Positions 44,372-54,511 are shown, counted from the stretch's first letter. The stretch is 64,000 nucleotides of DNA from Chimaeribacter arupi (GCF_002858805.1 NZ_PJZI01000027.1:1-64000), one strand, 5' to 3'. Notes: generated by a model not told the origin, from the sequence alone. Translations and numbers: made by a program.

Positions 44372-44923
44372 TTACGGCCAGGTTTTGGTTCCCCAGGTCA
44401 TCTTCCCGCGGAATTCGTCCTCTTTCAGCTCCTCACGCCCCTCATACATTAATGCCATACACTCCTTTCCTTTGTCGCCAATTTTACGCAAGGCCTCGGT
44501 TGCGCTGTCGTAATAGCGCACTGCTGACGCTTTGGTGTAATTGAGACTGATGAAACCAGGGCAAAGATATTGCCAGTCATAGAGGTTACTCTCTGACTTA
44601 TCGATCGTTTTGCCGATGACCGGCAAAATATCGAGCGTAGCGGCCGGGTTTGATGTTAAGGAAAAAGCTAATGAGGTCAGTAGTGCATCCCGTTGCTGCT
44701 GATTGGCTGTCGAGGCAAAGAGCGGCAGGGTATTCAGCCATGCCGGTTCCCCTTTGGCAACACCTGAGAGCAGCGTCTGCCACGCGTCAGGCTGTGTAAG
44801 CGTTACCCAGGCGTTGGCTGCGCCTCCTGTTTTAACCGCATGGCGAAGGGAGCCGGGTGTCAGTGAGGCCTGGGAAATAAGGGGAAACAGGGAGAGCGCT
44901 ATAAGAGCGGTTTTTATGGCCAT
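44372..44923 (-). CDS. Exported protein of unknown family, paralog 1
   Basis: A 183-aa protein with a Sec signal peptide (about 1-19, cleavage near ISQA-SL). The mature part is predicted helical, with AWQTLLSGVAKGEPAWLNTLPLFAS as its best-conserved block against the neighbour, two Cys residues (LCPGF and KECMAL) that may form a disulfide, and the C-terminus RGKMTWGTKTWP. It starts inside the end of the upstream paralog (10-nt overlap), so translation is likely coupled. The family was not recognised. Convergent with fliR. Confidence 0.7.
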   Translation of the reverse strand: MAIKTALIALSLFPLISQASLTPGSLRHAVKTGGAANAWVTLTQPDAWQTLLSGVAKGEPAWLNTLPLFASTANQQQRDALLTSLAFSLTSNPAATLDILPVIGKTIDKSESNLYDWQYLCPGFISLNYTKASAVRYYDSATEALRKIGDKGKECMALMYEGREELKEDEFRGKMTWGTKTWP

Positions 44924-45483
44924 GTTTTGGTGCCCCAGGTCATCTTCCCGCGCTGCTCTTCTGCCTCGATTTCATCCATAGAGGCGTTTATTAATGCCAG
45001 ACAGCCCGCCCCCTTATCGCCTGTTTTTTCAAGGGACTGGCTGACGCTGGAATAATAATTCAGGGTGGACTGGCGGGTATATTCCAGCGTCATCGGCACC
45101 CCACACACGATATCCGTACCAAAACGGCCCAGCGCGTAGGCACCCTGTTGCGCCCTGATATCGAGGCTTTTGGCTACCCGCAGTGTGGCCGGCGGATCAG
45201 CGACCAACGCAAGACTTAACGCTGTCATTACATCGCCGGCCTGTTTTTCATCCGCCTCTGCCCCTATCAATGGAATAAGGTTGAGCCACCTCTCCTCGCC
45301 GCGGGCAATACCCGCCGTGACGGTTCGCCATTGTGCATCATTTTTCCTGAGCACCTCCATCATCTTATCCGCGCCAAATTCACTGACGGCATAGGTGATA
45401 TTTTCCGGCGTGACGGCTCCCCATGACCTACCCGGACAGAAAGTCACCACCGGGCAGAAAATAAAGAGTACAGCCCATTTCAT
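44914..45483 (-). CDS. Exported protein of unknown family, paralog 2
   Basis: A 189-aa protein from ATG at 45483, chosen for its GAGGGGG ribosome site and because a signal peptide follows at once (MKWAVLFIFCPVVTF, cleavage near SWGA-VT). An in-frame start at 45555 would put a polar stretch before the signal. It shares with its downstream neighbour the block QWRTVTAGIARGEERWLNLIPLIG and the identical C-terminus RGKMTWGTKTWP. A paired Cys arrangement (IVCGV, GCLAL) is again present. Function unknown; periplasmic, perhaps immunity-like, but only by analogy. Confidence 0.7.
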   Translation of the reverse strand: MKWAVLFIFCPVVTFCPGRSWGAVTPENITYAVSEFGADKMMEVLRKNDAQWRTVTAGIARGEERWLNLIPLIGAEADEKQAGDVMTALSLALVADPPATLRVAKSLDIRAQQGAYALGRFGTDIVCGVPMTLEYTRQSTLNYYSSVSQSLEKTGDKGAGCLALINASMDEIEAEEQRGKMTWGTKTWP

Positions 45484-45684
45484 CTGACCCCCTCTACATC
45501 GCCGCCAATGGGCTTCGCCACTCTTTTTTCTTATTGGGTATACCAGAATCGGCATCCTTCTCTCCTTGCGTTAACCCTGAAAACCGTGGGTGTTATACGC
45601 CGGTGTCAACCGGCGTTGCAGGGAGAGCGATCACCTTTTTATAAGGTGCGGGGATTTTCAGAGGTTTAGTAGCGGCGGGGCCGA

Positions 45685-46812
45685 TCAGCGGCGGACCAGC
45701 AGGGTCAGCACTTCGTAGTGCGCGGTATGCGGGAACATGTCGAACAGCTGCACTTTTTCGCAGGCGTAATCCGGCAGGTTGGCCAGGTCGCGCGCCATGC
45801 TCTCCGCGTTACAGCTGGAGTAGAGAATATAGGGCGGCGCCATGCGGCTGAGGTAGTCGCACAATGCATTGCCGATGCCGCGCCGCGGCGGGTTGACCAG
45901 CACCAGATCCGGTACCTGCGCCTCGTGGGTGGCGAAACCGGTGGAGTCCAGCGCCTGGAAATTGACCTGTGTCAGCCCCAGCGTATCGGCAGAACGGCGG
46001 GCGCAGGCGATCGCCTCGGCGCTGATTTCAATGCCGGTCAGCGCCATCTCCGGGGTGGCGCAGTGCAGGCCAAACCCACCCACGCCGCAGAACAGATCCC
46101 ACATCGCCTTGACCGGCAGCGCCCGTACCCAGTCGCGCGCCGTGGCGTAGAGCGTGGCCGCCACCTGCGGGTTGGTCTGGAAAAAGCTGCGCGGGCGCAG
46201 GTAGAGCGGCACCTGGTTGAACTGCTCCGCCAGCATCTGGTCGTCCGTCAGCATGATTTCGGTGTCGCCTTCCAGAATCGCCATATGCACCGGCTGGAGG
46301 TTCACCGAGATCACCCGCAGTTGCGGCACCTGCTGTTGCAGCCACGGCAGCGCCGCACGCAGTTGCGCCAGTTTGCTCTCTGAGCGCAGCACAAAACGCA
46401 GCATCAGCCCGCCGTCCAGCGTGCTCTGTGTCAGCAGGATAAACTTCAGCTCGCCGCGTTTGCGCGCGACGTTGTAGGGCGTCAGCCCTGCGCGGGCGAT
46501 AAAGGTTTTCAGCACCGCAAACACCGGCTCAAACGAGGCGGGGTACAGCGGGCACGCGGTGAGATCCACCGGGGTGCCGTCGCGGTGCAGCATCCCGAGC
46601 AAGGGCCGCTCCACGCTGCCGCTGACCACCATTTTGGCTTTGTTGCGAAACGCCTGCTGCGGCCCGTTCACCGGCGGCAGCCACTGCGCCACCGGCCGTG
46701 CGGCCAGCAACTGCTGTAACTGCTGCTGTTTCTGTTCCAGTTGTTGGGCGTAAGGCAAAGCCAGCCACTGGCAGGATCGGCAGGTGTTGGCGTCATACTG
46801 TGCGCAATGCAT
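45685..46812 (-). CDS. rlmC: 23S rRNA (uracil-747 C5) methyltransferase RlmC
   Basis: A 375-aa SAM-dependent enzyme making m5U747 in 23S rRNA. An iron-sulfur cluster site is formed by C3, C11, C14 and a later Cys (TACPLYP). The SAM motif [10 protein letters not shown], the NPPRRG motif and the catalytic Cys in [16 protein letters not shown] are all in place. Same strand and neighbourhood (ybjO, pot) as E. coli. Confidence 0.95.
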   Translation of the reverse strand: MHCAQYDANTCRSCQWLALPYAQQLEQKQQQLQQLLAARPVAQWLPPVNGPQQAFRNKAKMVVSGSVERPLLGMLHRDGTPVDLTACPLYPASFEPVFAVLKTFIARAGLTPYNVARKRGELKFILLTQSTLDGGLMLRFVLRSESKLAQLRAALPWLQQQVPQLRVISVNLQPVHMAILEGDTEIMLTDDQMLAEQFNQVPLYLRPRSFFQTNPQVAATLYATARDWVRALPVKAMWDLFCGVGGFGLHCATPEMALTGIEISAEAIACARRSADTLGLTQVNFQALDSTGFATHEAQVPDLVLVNPPRRGIGNALCDYLSRMAPPYILYSSCNAESMARDLANLPDYACEKVQLFDMFPHTAHYEVLTLLVRR

Positions 46813-46909
46813 AAGTTACCTGGTCGGGTGTCGCCCGGCAGCGGGCGCAAGAGGGGCGAAAATCAAGGGCGCAAAGTGTACTGTATGCGCCCGGTCAATG
46901 CCAGTGGGC

Positions 46910-47359
46910 TTAGCGGCGGCGTGAGAAAAAGCGGCGGCTGGAAGGCGGGAGGAACAGCAACAACAGCACCAGCGCATCAGGCAGTTTCTGCATCACCAGC
47001 GCGTTGGCCGCTTCGGCCGGGTCAGCACTCTCCAGGCGGAAAATCTTCGGCCCGAACCAGTCAAACGAGGCCAGCAGCATATAGCCCACCACCACCAGCT
47101 GGCAGCCGAAATAGAGCCAGCGCCCCCAGTTGCGGGCGCGCATCACCGCATAGGCGCAGTGCGCCTCCACCAGGATGATCATCAGGCTACAGAGCAGCAG
47201 CAGCGTATTGAGCCAGTTTTCCGTGCTTGCGCGAATAAAATCCCCGATACCGGCCATGCCCAGCTCATCAAACAGCAGCAGGAACCCCAGCAGCCGGGTC
47301 GCGATAATCGCGCTTGCACCAATCATTACGGGAACGGGAATAAATGCCAGACGACTCAT
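46910..47359 (-). CDS. ybjO: Inner membrane protein YbjO (DUF2593)
   Basis: A 149-aa protein with about four transmembrane helices, matching YbjO by sequence pattern and by position between potI and rlmC. ATG at 47359 with GGAGAG upstream is preferred over an in-frame start 27 nt earlier. Function unknown. The C-terminus is a basic Arg/Ser-rich tail (PSSRRFFSRRR). Confidence 0.85.
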   Translation of the reverse strand: MSRLAFIPVPVMIGASAIIATRLLGFLLLFDELGMAGIGDFIRASTENWLNTLLLLCSLMIILVEAHCAYAVMRARNWGRWLYFGCQLVVVGYMLLASFDWFGPKIFRLESADPAEAANALVMQKLPDALVLLLLFLPPSSRRFFSRRR

Positions 47360-47402
47360 TGATCTGAATGCTCTCCTGCCTGCCACATCATTGTGAAAAG
47401 AA

Positions 47403-47424
47403 GACGCCGCCAGGGGGCGGCGTC
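47403..47424 (-). terminator. Terminator after potI
   Basis: GACGCCGCC pairs with GGCGGCGTC around a 4-nt loop, followed on the minus strand by TTCTTTTC. Confidence 0.75.
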
Positions 47425-47455
47425 GGCAAGAAAAGCGTAACAGCTTTAGGATAAA

Positions 47456-48301
47456 TCAGCCACGCGCGGCCCGTTGTAAATCGCGCACCCGCTGCTTTTC
47501 TGCGCGGGCCATAAACCACCAGGCGATAAGGCCAATCACCCCCACCACCAGCAGGATCAGTGACGCCAGCGCGTTGATCTCCGGGTTCACCCCCAGACGC
47601 ACACTGGAGAACACCAGCATCGGCAGCGTGGTCGCCCCCGGCCCTGAAACGAAGCTGGCGATCACCAGGTCATCCAGCGACAGGGTAAAGGCCAGCAACC
47701 AGCCGGACACCAGCGCCGGGGCGATCATCGGCACGGTGATCACGAAGAAGACCTTGAGCGGCGCGGCGCCGAGATCCATCGCTGCCTCCTCAATGGAGCG
47801 GTCCAGCTCACGCAGCCGGGAGCCGATCACCACCGCCACATAGGCGGTACAGAAGGTGACATGCGCCAGGAAGATGGTGAACATGCCGCGCTCCTGCGGC
47901 CAGCCGATGGCGTGGCCGAGCGCCACAAACAGCAGCAGCAGCGACAGCCCGGTGATCACATCCGGCATTACCAGTGGGGCGGTGAGCATAAAGGCGAAGC
48001 CGGTCGCACCGCGGAAGCGGCCGAAACGTACCATCACCACCGCCGCCAGCGTGCCGAGGACAACCGCCGCGGTGGCGGCGCAGGCGGCAATGGTCAGGCT
48101 CAGGCCCACGGCGCTCATCATCGCGCTGTCGTGGAACAATTGCCCATACCAGCGCACTGACCAGCCGGCCCACACCGTCACCAGCTTCGAGCTGTTGAAC
48201 GAGTAGATAACCAGCATCAGCATCGGCGCGTAGAGGAAGGTGAAGGCCAGCACCAGGATCAGGATGCGCCACGGCGAACGTATTACCGGTAAATTACTCA
48301 T
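47456..48301 (-). CDS. potI: Putrescine ABC transporter permease PotI
   Basis: A 281-aa inner-membrane permease of the PotFGHI putrescine importer. The ATPase-contact EAA loop reads EAAMDLGAAPLKVFFVITVPM. Length equals E. coli PotI. The ATG overlaps the potH stop by 4 nt. Confidence 0.96.
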   Translation of the reverse strand: MSNLPVIRSPWRILILVLAFTFLYAPMLMLVIYSFNSSKLVTVWAGWSVRWYGQLFHDSAMMSAVGLSLTIAACAATAAVVLGTLAAVVMVRFGRFRGATGFAFMLTAPLVMPDVITGLSLLLLFVALGHAIGWPQERGMFTIFLAHVTFCTAYVAVVIGSRLRELDRSIEEAAMDLGAAPLKVFFVITVPMIAPALVSGWLLAFTLSLDDLVIASFVSGPGATTLPMLVFSSVRLGVNPEINALASLILLVVGVIGLIAWWFMARAEKQRVRDLQRAARG

Positions 48302-49251
48302 TCCCCGTCTCCCAGGCTTTTGTTCTGATGTTTGTGGAACCAGAGGATCGGCACAATCAGCAGCAGCAGCATCACAATCGCCACCGACGAGGCCACCGGC
48401 CAGTCGCGGTTATTGAAGAACTCCTGCCACAGCACGCGGCCAATCATGATGCTGTCCGGCCCGCCGAGCAGCTCCGGGATCACGTACTCCCCCACCGCCG
48501 GGATAAACACCAGCATGGAGCCGGCGATAATCCCGCCTTTGGTCAGCGGCACGATCACCTGGAAAAAGGTTTTCAGCGGCCGTGCCCCAAGATCAAGTGA
48601 CGCCTCCACCAGCGAGTAGTCAATGCGTGACAGCGCAGTGTAGATAGGCAGCACCATAAACGGCAGGTAGGAGTACACCACGCCGATATAGACCGCGAGG
48701 TTGGTGTGCAGGATCACCAGCGGCTGGTCGATCACCCCGGCCCACATCAGCACGTTGTTCAGCACGCCGTTATTTTTCAGGATGCCCATCCAGGCGTAGA
48801 CGCGGATCAAAAACGACGTCCACGACGGCAGGATCACCAGCAGCAGCAGAATGTTGCGCGTCGACGGTTTGCTGTGCGCCACCGCCCAGGCGAGCGGGTA
48901 GCCGATCGCCAGGCAGCAGAGCGTTGAGACTGCCGCCACGCGCAGCGACTGGAGATAGGCGTCGATGTAGAGCGGATCGTCCGTCAGCGACAGGTAGTTG
49001 TTGAGGTTCAGCACGATATTCAGCGTGCCGTCCGCCCAGCTCACCAGATCGGTATAAGGCGGGATGGCGCGCGCCATCTCAGCCAGGCTGATTTTGAACA
49101 CAATCAGGAACGGCAACAGGAACAGCAGCAGCAGCCAGATAAACGGCAGCGCGATCACCAGCTTGCGGCCGTGGGCCATTTTCTGGCGGGCAAACCAGGT
49201 TTTCAGCGGCCGCGCCGGGGCGGCCGGGGGGCGTTCGGTTAACAGGGTCAT
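48298..49251 (-). CDS. potH: Putrescine ABC transporter permease PotH
   Basis: A 317-aa permease partner of PotI with six transmembrane helices and an EAA loop EASLDLGARPLKTFFQVIVPL. The N-terminal cytosolic tail is Pro/Ala/Arg-rich. ATG at 49251 lies 13 nt after the potG stop. Length equals E. coli PotH. Confidence 0.96.
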   Translation of the reverse strand: MTLLTERPPAAPARPLKTWFARQKMAHGRKLVIALPFIWLLLLFLLPFLIVFKISLAEMARAIPPYTDLVSWADGTLNIVLNLNNYLSLTDDPLYIDAYLQSLRVAAVSTLCCLAIGYPLAWAVAHSKPSTRNILLLLVILPSWTSFLIRVYAWMGILKNNGVLNNVLMWAGVIDQPLVILHTNLAVYIGVVYSYLPFMVLPIYTALSRIDYSLVEASLDLGARPLKTFFQVIVPLTKGGIIAGSMLVFIPAVGEYVIPELLGGPDSIMIGRVLWQEFFNNRDWPVASSVAIVMLLLLIVPILWFHKHQNKSLGDGE

Positions 49252-49264
49252 GGCGTTCTCCTGA

Positions 49265-50398
49265 TCAGGCCGTCAGCACAACACAGCTGTCCGCGTCCCA
49301 GCAGAGGCGCACTTCATCGCCCCAGGTAGGCATACCTTTGCGGTAGCGGTGATCGTTTTGCAGCTGGGCGGTGATCATCTGGCCGCTGTGCAGCCGCACA
49401 TGGTAAATCGACAGGTCGCCGAGGTAAGCGATATTCACCACCTCCCCCACCGCGAAGTTGCAGCCGTTGGCCGGCACCTCGTCACACAGGCCGATTTTCT
49501 CCGGGCGCAGCGCCACAAACACCGGCACGCCGTCTACCACCGAGGCATCCGGGTCCACCTGCAACGGGTGGATAAGGCCGGGGCTGGCGATCACCAGCGC
49601 ATCGTCGCGCCGCTCCTGCAACACGCCCTCGAACACGTTGACGGAGCCGATGAATTCGGCGCTGAAACGGGTGTTGGGGTGCTCGTAGATCTCCTCCGGC
49701 TCGCCAATCTGCACGAATTTGCCGCGGTTCATGATGGCAATGCGCCCGGCCATGGTCATCGCCTCTTCCTGGTCATGGGTTACCATCACGCAGGTGGCGC
49801 CGACGCGCTCCAGGATGTCCACCACTTCCAGCTGCATCCGGTCACGCAATTTTTTGTCGAGCGCGCCCATCGGCTCATCGAGCAGCAGCAGTTTCGGCCG
49901 TTTCGCCAGGCTGCGGGCCAGCGCGACACGCTGGCGCTGGCCGCCGGAGAGCTGGTGCGGCTTGCGTTTGGCGTACTCTTCCATGTGCACCAGCGTCAGC
50001 ATTTCGGCGACGCGCGCTTTGATGTCAGCGCCGGGCAGCTTGTCCTGCTTGAGGCCGAACGCGATGTTCTGCTCCACCGTCATGTGCGGGAACAGCGCGT
50101 AGGACTGGAACATCATGTTAATCGGCCGCTGGTAAGGCGGCACGTGTGACAGGTCCTGGCCGTCCAGCACGATCTGGCCGTGGGTCGGCGTTTCAAAACC
50201 GGCCAGCATCCGCAGCAGCGTGGATTTGCCGCAGCCGGAAGCGCCCAGCAGGGCAAAAATCTCGCCTTTGTAAATGGTCAGGCTGACGTCATCTACCGCA
50301 GCCTGGCCGTCGAAGGATTTGGTCAGGTTACGGATCTCAAGCAGTGGCGTCACAACTTTCTGGGTCTTGGGCTGAGGGCGGGGAATCGCGTCATTCAC
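49265..50398 (-). CDS. potG: Putrescine ABC transporter ATPase PotG
   Basis: A 377-aa ATPase with Walker A GASGCGKS at 52-59, signature LSGGQ at 150-154 and Walker B LLLLDEP from about 170. A C-terminal TOBE-type regulatory domain follows (about 290-370). The start is GTG at 50398; NDAIPRPQPKTQK aligns with E. coli PotG. 159 bp below potF. Confidence 0.96.
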   Translation of the reverse strand: MNDAIPRPQPKTQKVVTPLLEIRNLTKSFDGQAAVDDVSLTIYKGEIFALLGASGCGKSTLLRMLAGFETPTHGQIVLDGQDLSHVPPYQRPINMMFQSYALFPHMTVEQNIAFGLKQDKLPGADIKARVAEMLTLVHMEEYAKRKPHQLSGGQRQRVALARSLAKRPKLLLLDEPMGALDKKLRDRMQLEVVDILERVGATCVMVTHDQEEAMTMAGRIAIMNRGKFVQIGEPEEIYEHPNTRFSAEFIGSVNVFEGVLQERRDDALVIASPGLIHPLQVDPDASVVDGVPVFVALRPEKIGLCDEVPANGCNFAVGEVVNIAYLGDLSIYHVRLHSGQMITAQLQNDHRYRKGMPTWGDEVRLCWDADSCVVLTA

Positions 50399-50557
50399 TC
50401 AGTGTGTTCTCCGGCAAAAGCGGGTCAATGCTGCATGCTGTGTATGCAGCGCTGTCAATTATCACTTTCTATAAGAATAACAGGCGGTCGTGAAACCGCC
50501 TGTCGGATCAGGGTCAGGGAGGTCAATGCCCCGGCGTGCGGGGCAACAGGGGGCGGC

Positions 50558-51667
50558 TTATTTACCGCTCTTTACCCTGGTCCAGGCACGGGTACGCACG
50601 CGGTCAATCTTCGGCTCCTGCACCTTCAGGGTAAACATCTTGGCGCGCACGTCCTCCGGCGGGTAGATGCCGGGGTTGTTACGCACGTCGGCATTCACCA
50701 GCGGGGTAGCCGCCAGGTTGCCGCTGGCGTAATACACGGTATTACTGATGTTCGCCATTACGTCCGGCTTCATCAGGTAGTTGAGGAACTGGTAGGCTTC
50801 CTCTTTGTTTTTGGCATCTGCCGGCATGGCCAGGACGTCAAAGAAGGCCAGCGCGCCCTCTTTCGGGATGCTGTAGGCCACATTCACGTTGTTTTTCGCC
50901 TCTTTGGCGCGGTTGGCCGCCTGCATCACATCCCCTGCCCAGCCGACCGCCACGCAGATGTCGCCGTTCGCCAGATCGTTGATGTATTGCGACGAGTGGA
51001 AGTAACGGATGTTCGGCCGCAGTTTCAGCAGCAGATCGGTGGCCGCGCCGCTGTAGTCCGTGGCGGTGCTGCTGTTCGGATCTTTGCCGAGGTAGTTCAG
51101 CACCGTGGCGAAGATCTCTTCCGGCGCATCCAGGAATGACACGCCGCAGCTTTTCAGCTTCTCGAGGTTTTCCGGCTTCAGCACCAGGTCCCAGCTGTTG
51201 ACCGGGGCATCGGTGCCCAGCGCGGCTTTGACTTTCTCCACGTTGTAGCCAATGCCGGTGGTGGCCCACAGGTACGGGATGGCGTATTTGTTGTCCGGGT
51301 CGTGCTTCGCCACCAGCTTCAGCAGCTCAGGGTCGAGGTTTTTGTAGTTCGGCAACTTGCTCTTGTCGAGCGGCTGGAACACGCCTGCGCCCAGCTGGCG
51401 CTCCAGGAAGCTGGCGGACGGTACCACCAGGTCAAAGCCGGTGCTGCCGGCCATGAGTTTGCCTTCCAGCACCTCATTGGAGTCGAAGACGTCATACACC
51501 ACCTTGATGCCGGTCTCTTTCTGGAAATTGGCTAAGGTGTCGGGCGCGATATAGTCAGACCAGTTGTACACATGCAGCGTTTTTTCTTCCGCCACAGCGG
51601 AAACGGAGGCCGCCATCAGCAGGCCGGCAACCAGGCCTGATAACCAGTTTTTACGCGGGATAACCAT
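50558..51667 (-). CDS. potF: Putrescine-binding periplasmic protein PotF
   Basis: A 369-aa solute-binding protein with a Sec signal peptide (about 1-26, [10 protein letters not shown]). The polyamine pocket segments [15 protein letters not shown] and [15 protein letters not shown] are typical of PotF. ATG at 51667 follows GGAGTTACGG. First gene of potFGHI. A palindrome lies in its leader at 51711-51727. Confidence 0.96.
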   Translation of the reverse strand: MVIPRKNWLSGLVAGLLMAASVSAVAEEKTLHVYNWSDYIAPDTLANFQKETGIKVVYDVFDSNEVLEGKLMAGSTGFDLVVPSASFLERQLGAGVFQPLDKSKLPNYKNLDPELLKLVAKHDPDNKYAIPYLWATTGIGYNVEKVKAALGTDAPVNSWDLVLKPENLEKLKSCGVSFLDAPEEIFATVLNYLGKDPNSSTATDYSGAATDLLLKLRPNIRYFHSSQYINDLANGDICVAVGWAGDVMQAANRAKEAKNNVNVAYSIPKEGALAFFDVLAMPADAKNKEEAYQFLNYLMKPDVMANISNTVYYASGNLAATPLVNADVRNNPGIYPPEDVRAKMFTLKVQEPKIDRVRTRAWTRVKSGK

Positions 51668-51710
51668 CCGTAACTCCTTCCAGAACAGGGAAAATCATCG
51701 AAATAAACGT

Positions 51711-51727
51711 GTATCTCACGGAGATAC
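51711..51727. promoter_or_regulatory. Palindrome in the potF leader
   Basis: GTATCTC-ACG-GAGATAC, a perfect 7-bp inverted repeat 43 bp upstream of potF. It may be an operator or a leader hairpin; no known regulator was matched. Confidence 0.45.
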
Positions 51728-52070
51728 AACACCTTTCCTGACCTAGCGCCGTTGCTGCCCGCACCGTTGCATAGCCATGCATGCGGCAGGGGGTTGCCCA
51801 TCACGGGATTAACCGCTTGGTTTTTCAGGGGTATCGCAGGCCCTACACAGAACCAGAAGCATAACCCCTGTTGCCGCGTCACACCATAGCCCAGCGTAAA
51901 AAACGCCTTTTATCGAATTTTTATGCACTTTTTGTCTATGTGATACGCCGGGTACACGATAAACGGCGAGAAATATCCGGCAATAAAGGGGAAAACGCAG
52001 AATAAAACAGTGAAAAAGCAAGGGGCGGGAAGATTTGCCGCCGGGGAAGCGGCAAAAAAGGGAGGCGGGA
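51728..52070. other. ybjN-potF intergenic region
   Basis: About 340 bp without a gene. It should hold the potF promoter. Close to ybjN, TTTGCCGC (52034-52041) pairs with GCGGCAAA (52049-52056), a possible ybjN terminator with a weak T-run. Confidence 0.4.
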
Positions 52071-52550
52071 TCAGTGCAGGCGGTGGAGGATCTCAACCGG
52101 CGGCGCGTTGTCATCCTCTTCGCCTAAAAACAGCAGGTCATTGGCACGGGCTTCCAGGATGATCATCGAGACCTGCTCCTCGCTCTGCTGCATAAAGCTG
52201 CTGAATTGCGCAAGCGTCACGCCGACCATCACGCTCAGTGACTGGCAGACAATCAGCTTCGGCAGGTTGTCATCCTGAATATCGATAAACGCCTTGGCTG
52301 ACAGCGAGCTGGCGTTAATCTGGCTCAGGTCAGCGAACAGCGGGATCAGTGCGGTCGGCTTCACTTCTGCCAACGCTGAGAACAAAATCACGTTATCCAC
52401 CAAATCGATCTTGGCATCGAAAACGCCATCAAAATTCTGCATATGCGGCAGATGGAGAGCCTGACAGGAATCGCACTCAAAGAACGATATCCCCAATTGA
52501 TCCAGCCAGCGGCGCAGTTGCGCCAGATCGGGGATGGTGAGTGAATCCAT
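52071..52550 (-). CDS. ybjN: YbjN family protein
   Basis: A 159-aa protein matching E. coli YbjN (MDSLTIPDLAQLRRWLDQLG and LHLPHMQNFDGVFDAKIDL align). The family has a type III secretion chaperone-like fold; in E. coli overexpression alters stress tolerance and motility, but the molecular job is unknown. Position between rimK and pot is conserved. Confidence 0.92.
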   Translation of the reverse strand: MDSLTIPDLAQLRRWLDQLGISFFECDSCQALHLPHMQNFDGVFDAKIDLVDNVILFSALAEVKPTALIPLFADLSQINASSLSAKAFIDIQDDNLPKLIVCQSLSVMVGVTLAQFSSFMQQSEEQVSMIILEARANDLLFLGEEDDNAPPVEILHRLH

Positions 52551-52656
52551 AATTAGTCTGCCTCACGGGTTACGGAGATGGGAAAAGTGGCATAGCTTAC
52601 GGAATAATCCGCCGCAACGCCATGCACAATCACATCGCGGGCGATGGGTTTCAGAT

Positions 52657-53559
52657 TTAACCGCCGGATTTCAGCCGGTCGCCGCTTAAGAGGCGCTGCT
52701 CAATCCGGGCGATCATCATGCCGGCGATGTCGAGGCCGGTGGTGGCCTCAATGCCCTCCAGCCCCGGCGAGGCGTTGACTTCAATCACCAACGGGCCGCT
52801 GTCAGCACGCAGGATGTCAACCCCGGCCACCTCCAGCCCCAGCGTGGCGGCGGCTTTTACCGCGATGGCGCGTTCATCGGCACTGAGGGTCACCGGGCAG
52901 GCGATGCCGCCCCGGTGCAGGTTGGCGCGGAATTCACCGGGCTGCGCCCGGCGCATCATGGCCGCTACCACGTCGCGGCCAATCACCAGGCAGCGGATGT
53001 CGCACCCTTGCGCCTCACGGATGAACGCCTGCACCAGCACAGGCACAGTCAGGCCGCGGAAGGCCTCAATCACGCTTTGCGCCGCCTGGCGGGTATCGGC
53101 CAGCACCACACCGATGCCCTGGGAACCTTCCATCAATTTAACCACCAGCGGCGCCCCGCCGACTAACGCGATCAAGTCATCGGTATCGTCCGGTGAATGT
53201 GCAAAACCGGTAACCGGCAGCCCGATGCCCTGCCGGGCCAGGAGCTGCAACGTGCAGAGTTTGTCCCGCGCACGGGCAATCGCGGCCGCGTGATTGAGCG
53301 GAAAACTGCCCAGCATTTCGAACTGGCGCAGCACCGCCAGGCCATAGGGGGTGGTCGCCGGGCCCACCCGCGGGATCACCGCCTGGTAGCCGGTGAGTGC
53401 CCGCTTCTGATAATACAGGGCGGGCGCGGCCGGGTTGATGTTCATGGAGCACGCCAGGGGATCGATAACCTCGGCGTCATGGCCGCGGCTGACAGCCGCC
53501 TCATGCAGGCGGCGGCTGGAATAGAGCGTGGCATCGCGCGAGAGAATGGCAATTTTCAC
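52657..53559 (-). CDS. rimK: Ribosomal protein bS6 glutamate ligase RimK
   Basis: A 300-aa ATP-grasp ligase adding glutamates to the C-terminus of ribosomal protein bS6. The ATP-grasp region contains [15 protein letters not shown], the metal-binding [13 protein letters not shown] is near the C-terminus, and [18 protein letters not shown] marks the start. The start is GTG at 53559 with GGGAG upstream; a longer in-frame frame to 53664 does not match the family. Divergent from grxA. Confidence 0.94.
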   Translation of the reverse strand: MKIAILSRDATLYSSRRLHEAAVSRGHDAEVIDPLACSMNINPAAPALYYQKRALTGYQAVIPRVGPATTPYGLAVLRQFEMLGSFPLNHAAAIARARDKLCTLQLLARQGIGLPVTGFAHSPDDTDDLIALVGGAPLVVKLMEGSQGIGVVLADTRQAAQSVIEAFRGLTVPVLVQAFIREAQGCDIRCLVIGRDVVAAMMRRAQPGEFRANLHRGGIACPVTLSADERAIAVKAAATLGLEVAGVDILRADSGPLVIEVNASPGLEGIEATTGLDIAGMMIARIEQRLLSGDRLKSGG

Positions 53560-53808
53560 AACAGGCTCCCTGTGGGCACCGGCACGCCGTGGCCGCATCC
53601 GATAGGCAGAATTAATCAGATTAACAGGTAATTCCTGCTTTTGTTTCGGCCGCATGACCGGCATAGTAGCGCCAACAACAAAATGTCATGCGCCGGGTAA
53701 CACTTTTTATGCAACGCCACGCTGTTTCATTTTCAGGCTGCGCAGCCCGGCACATGAGTGATGGTTTATTCTCAAGTCCTTTACAGGCACGTTAACTAAG
53801 GAGTTTCC

Positions 53809-54072
53809 ATGTTTGCAGTTATTTTTGGGCGTCCGGGCTGTCCGTACTGTGTCCGTGCTAAAGAGCTGGCTGAAAAACTCACCGAAGAACGTGATGATTT
53901 CAACTTCCGTTACGTTGACATCCACGCGGAAGGCATTACCAAAGCCGACCTGGAGAAGACCGTGGGCAAACCGGTTGAAACCGTGCCGCAGATCTTCCTG
54001 GATCAGAAACACATCGGCGGTTGCACTGATTTCGAAGCGTACGCAAAAGAAAACCTGGCCCTGTTCCAGTAA
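53809..54072 (+). CDS. grxA: Glutaredoxin 1
   Basis: An 87-aa thiol-disulfide oxidoreductase that uses glutathione to reduce ribonucleotide reductase and OxyR. The active site CPYC is at 11-14, and the cis-Pro TVPQIFLDQKHIGG segment binds glutathione. ATG at 53809 follows AAGGAG. In E. coli it is OxyR-activated; no OxyR site was confirmed here. Confidence 0.96.
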   Translation: MFAVIFGRPGCPYCVRAKELAEKLTEERDDFNFRYVDIHAEGITKADLEKTVGKPVETVPQIFLDQKHIGGCTDFEAYAKENLALFQ

Positions 54073-54093
54073 TCTTTTACCGGCTTATGCAGC

Positions 54094-54121
54094 AAAAAGG
54101 CGCTCACTGAGCGCCTTTTTT
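54094..54121. terminator. Bidirectional terminator between grxA and ybjM
   Basis: AAAAAGGCGCTCA and TGAGCGCCTTTTT form a long stem with flanking A- and T-runs. Confidence 0.9.
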
Positions 54122-54133
54122 CATGGTTTTTTT

Positions 54134-54511
54134 TCAGATCCCCCGGCGGCGCCAGTGCTGCCACAGCGCCTGGAGCAGCATAAAGAGCAACGCGCCCAGC
54201 ACACACCAGAAAATCGCGCTGGCCGCGTAGGCTATCTCCTGCCACAACGCGCGCACCCTGACAAAAAACAGCATCCGGATCAGGTAGCACAACGGAATGG
54301 CCAGCACCGCCCCGAAAAAGGCGGCCGACAGGCCGTTACGCCCCACCAGCGACGTGGTCACCATGCCCGGCAGCATAAACAGCAACAGGCCATACTCCGG
54401 GCCGGGTGTGAAGTTGCGCATCACAATCAGCTCGGTTTTCAACATAATAAAAATGGCCAGAAACAGCAGGCAGCAGACCGGCACGCCATATTTTTCTCGA
54501 ACATGCGCCAT
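54134..54511 (-). CDS. ybjM: Inner membrane protein YbjM
   Basis: A 125-aa protein with about four transmembrane helices and no recognised domain, assigned as YbjM by size, membrane pattern and position between grxA and ybjL. ATG at 54511 has GGAGG 6 nt upstream; the in-frame ATG two codons earlier is less suitable. Function unknown. Confidence 0.8.
   Translation of the reverse strand: MAHVREKYGVPVCCLLFLAIFIMLKTELIVMRNFTPGPEYGLLLFMLPGMVTTSLVGRNGLSAAFFGAVLAIPLCYLIRMLFFVRVRALWQEIAYAASAIFWCVLGALLFMLLQALWQHWRRRGI

Noticed and set aside
44978-45394. Plus-strand frames across the exported paralogs
   Set aside because: The minus-strand genes have signal peptides, ribosome sites and paralogy; the opposite frames have none of these.
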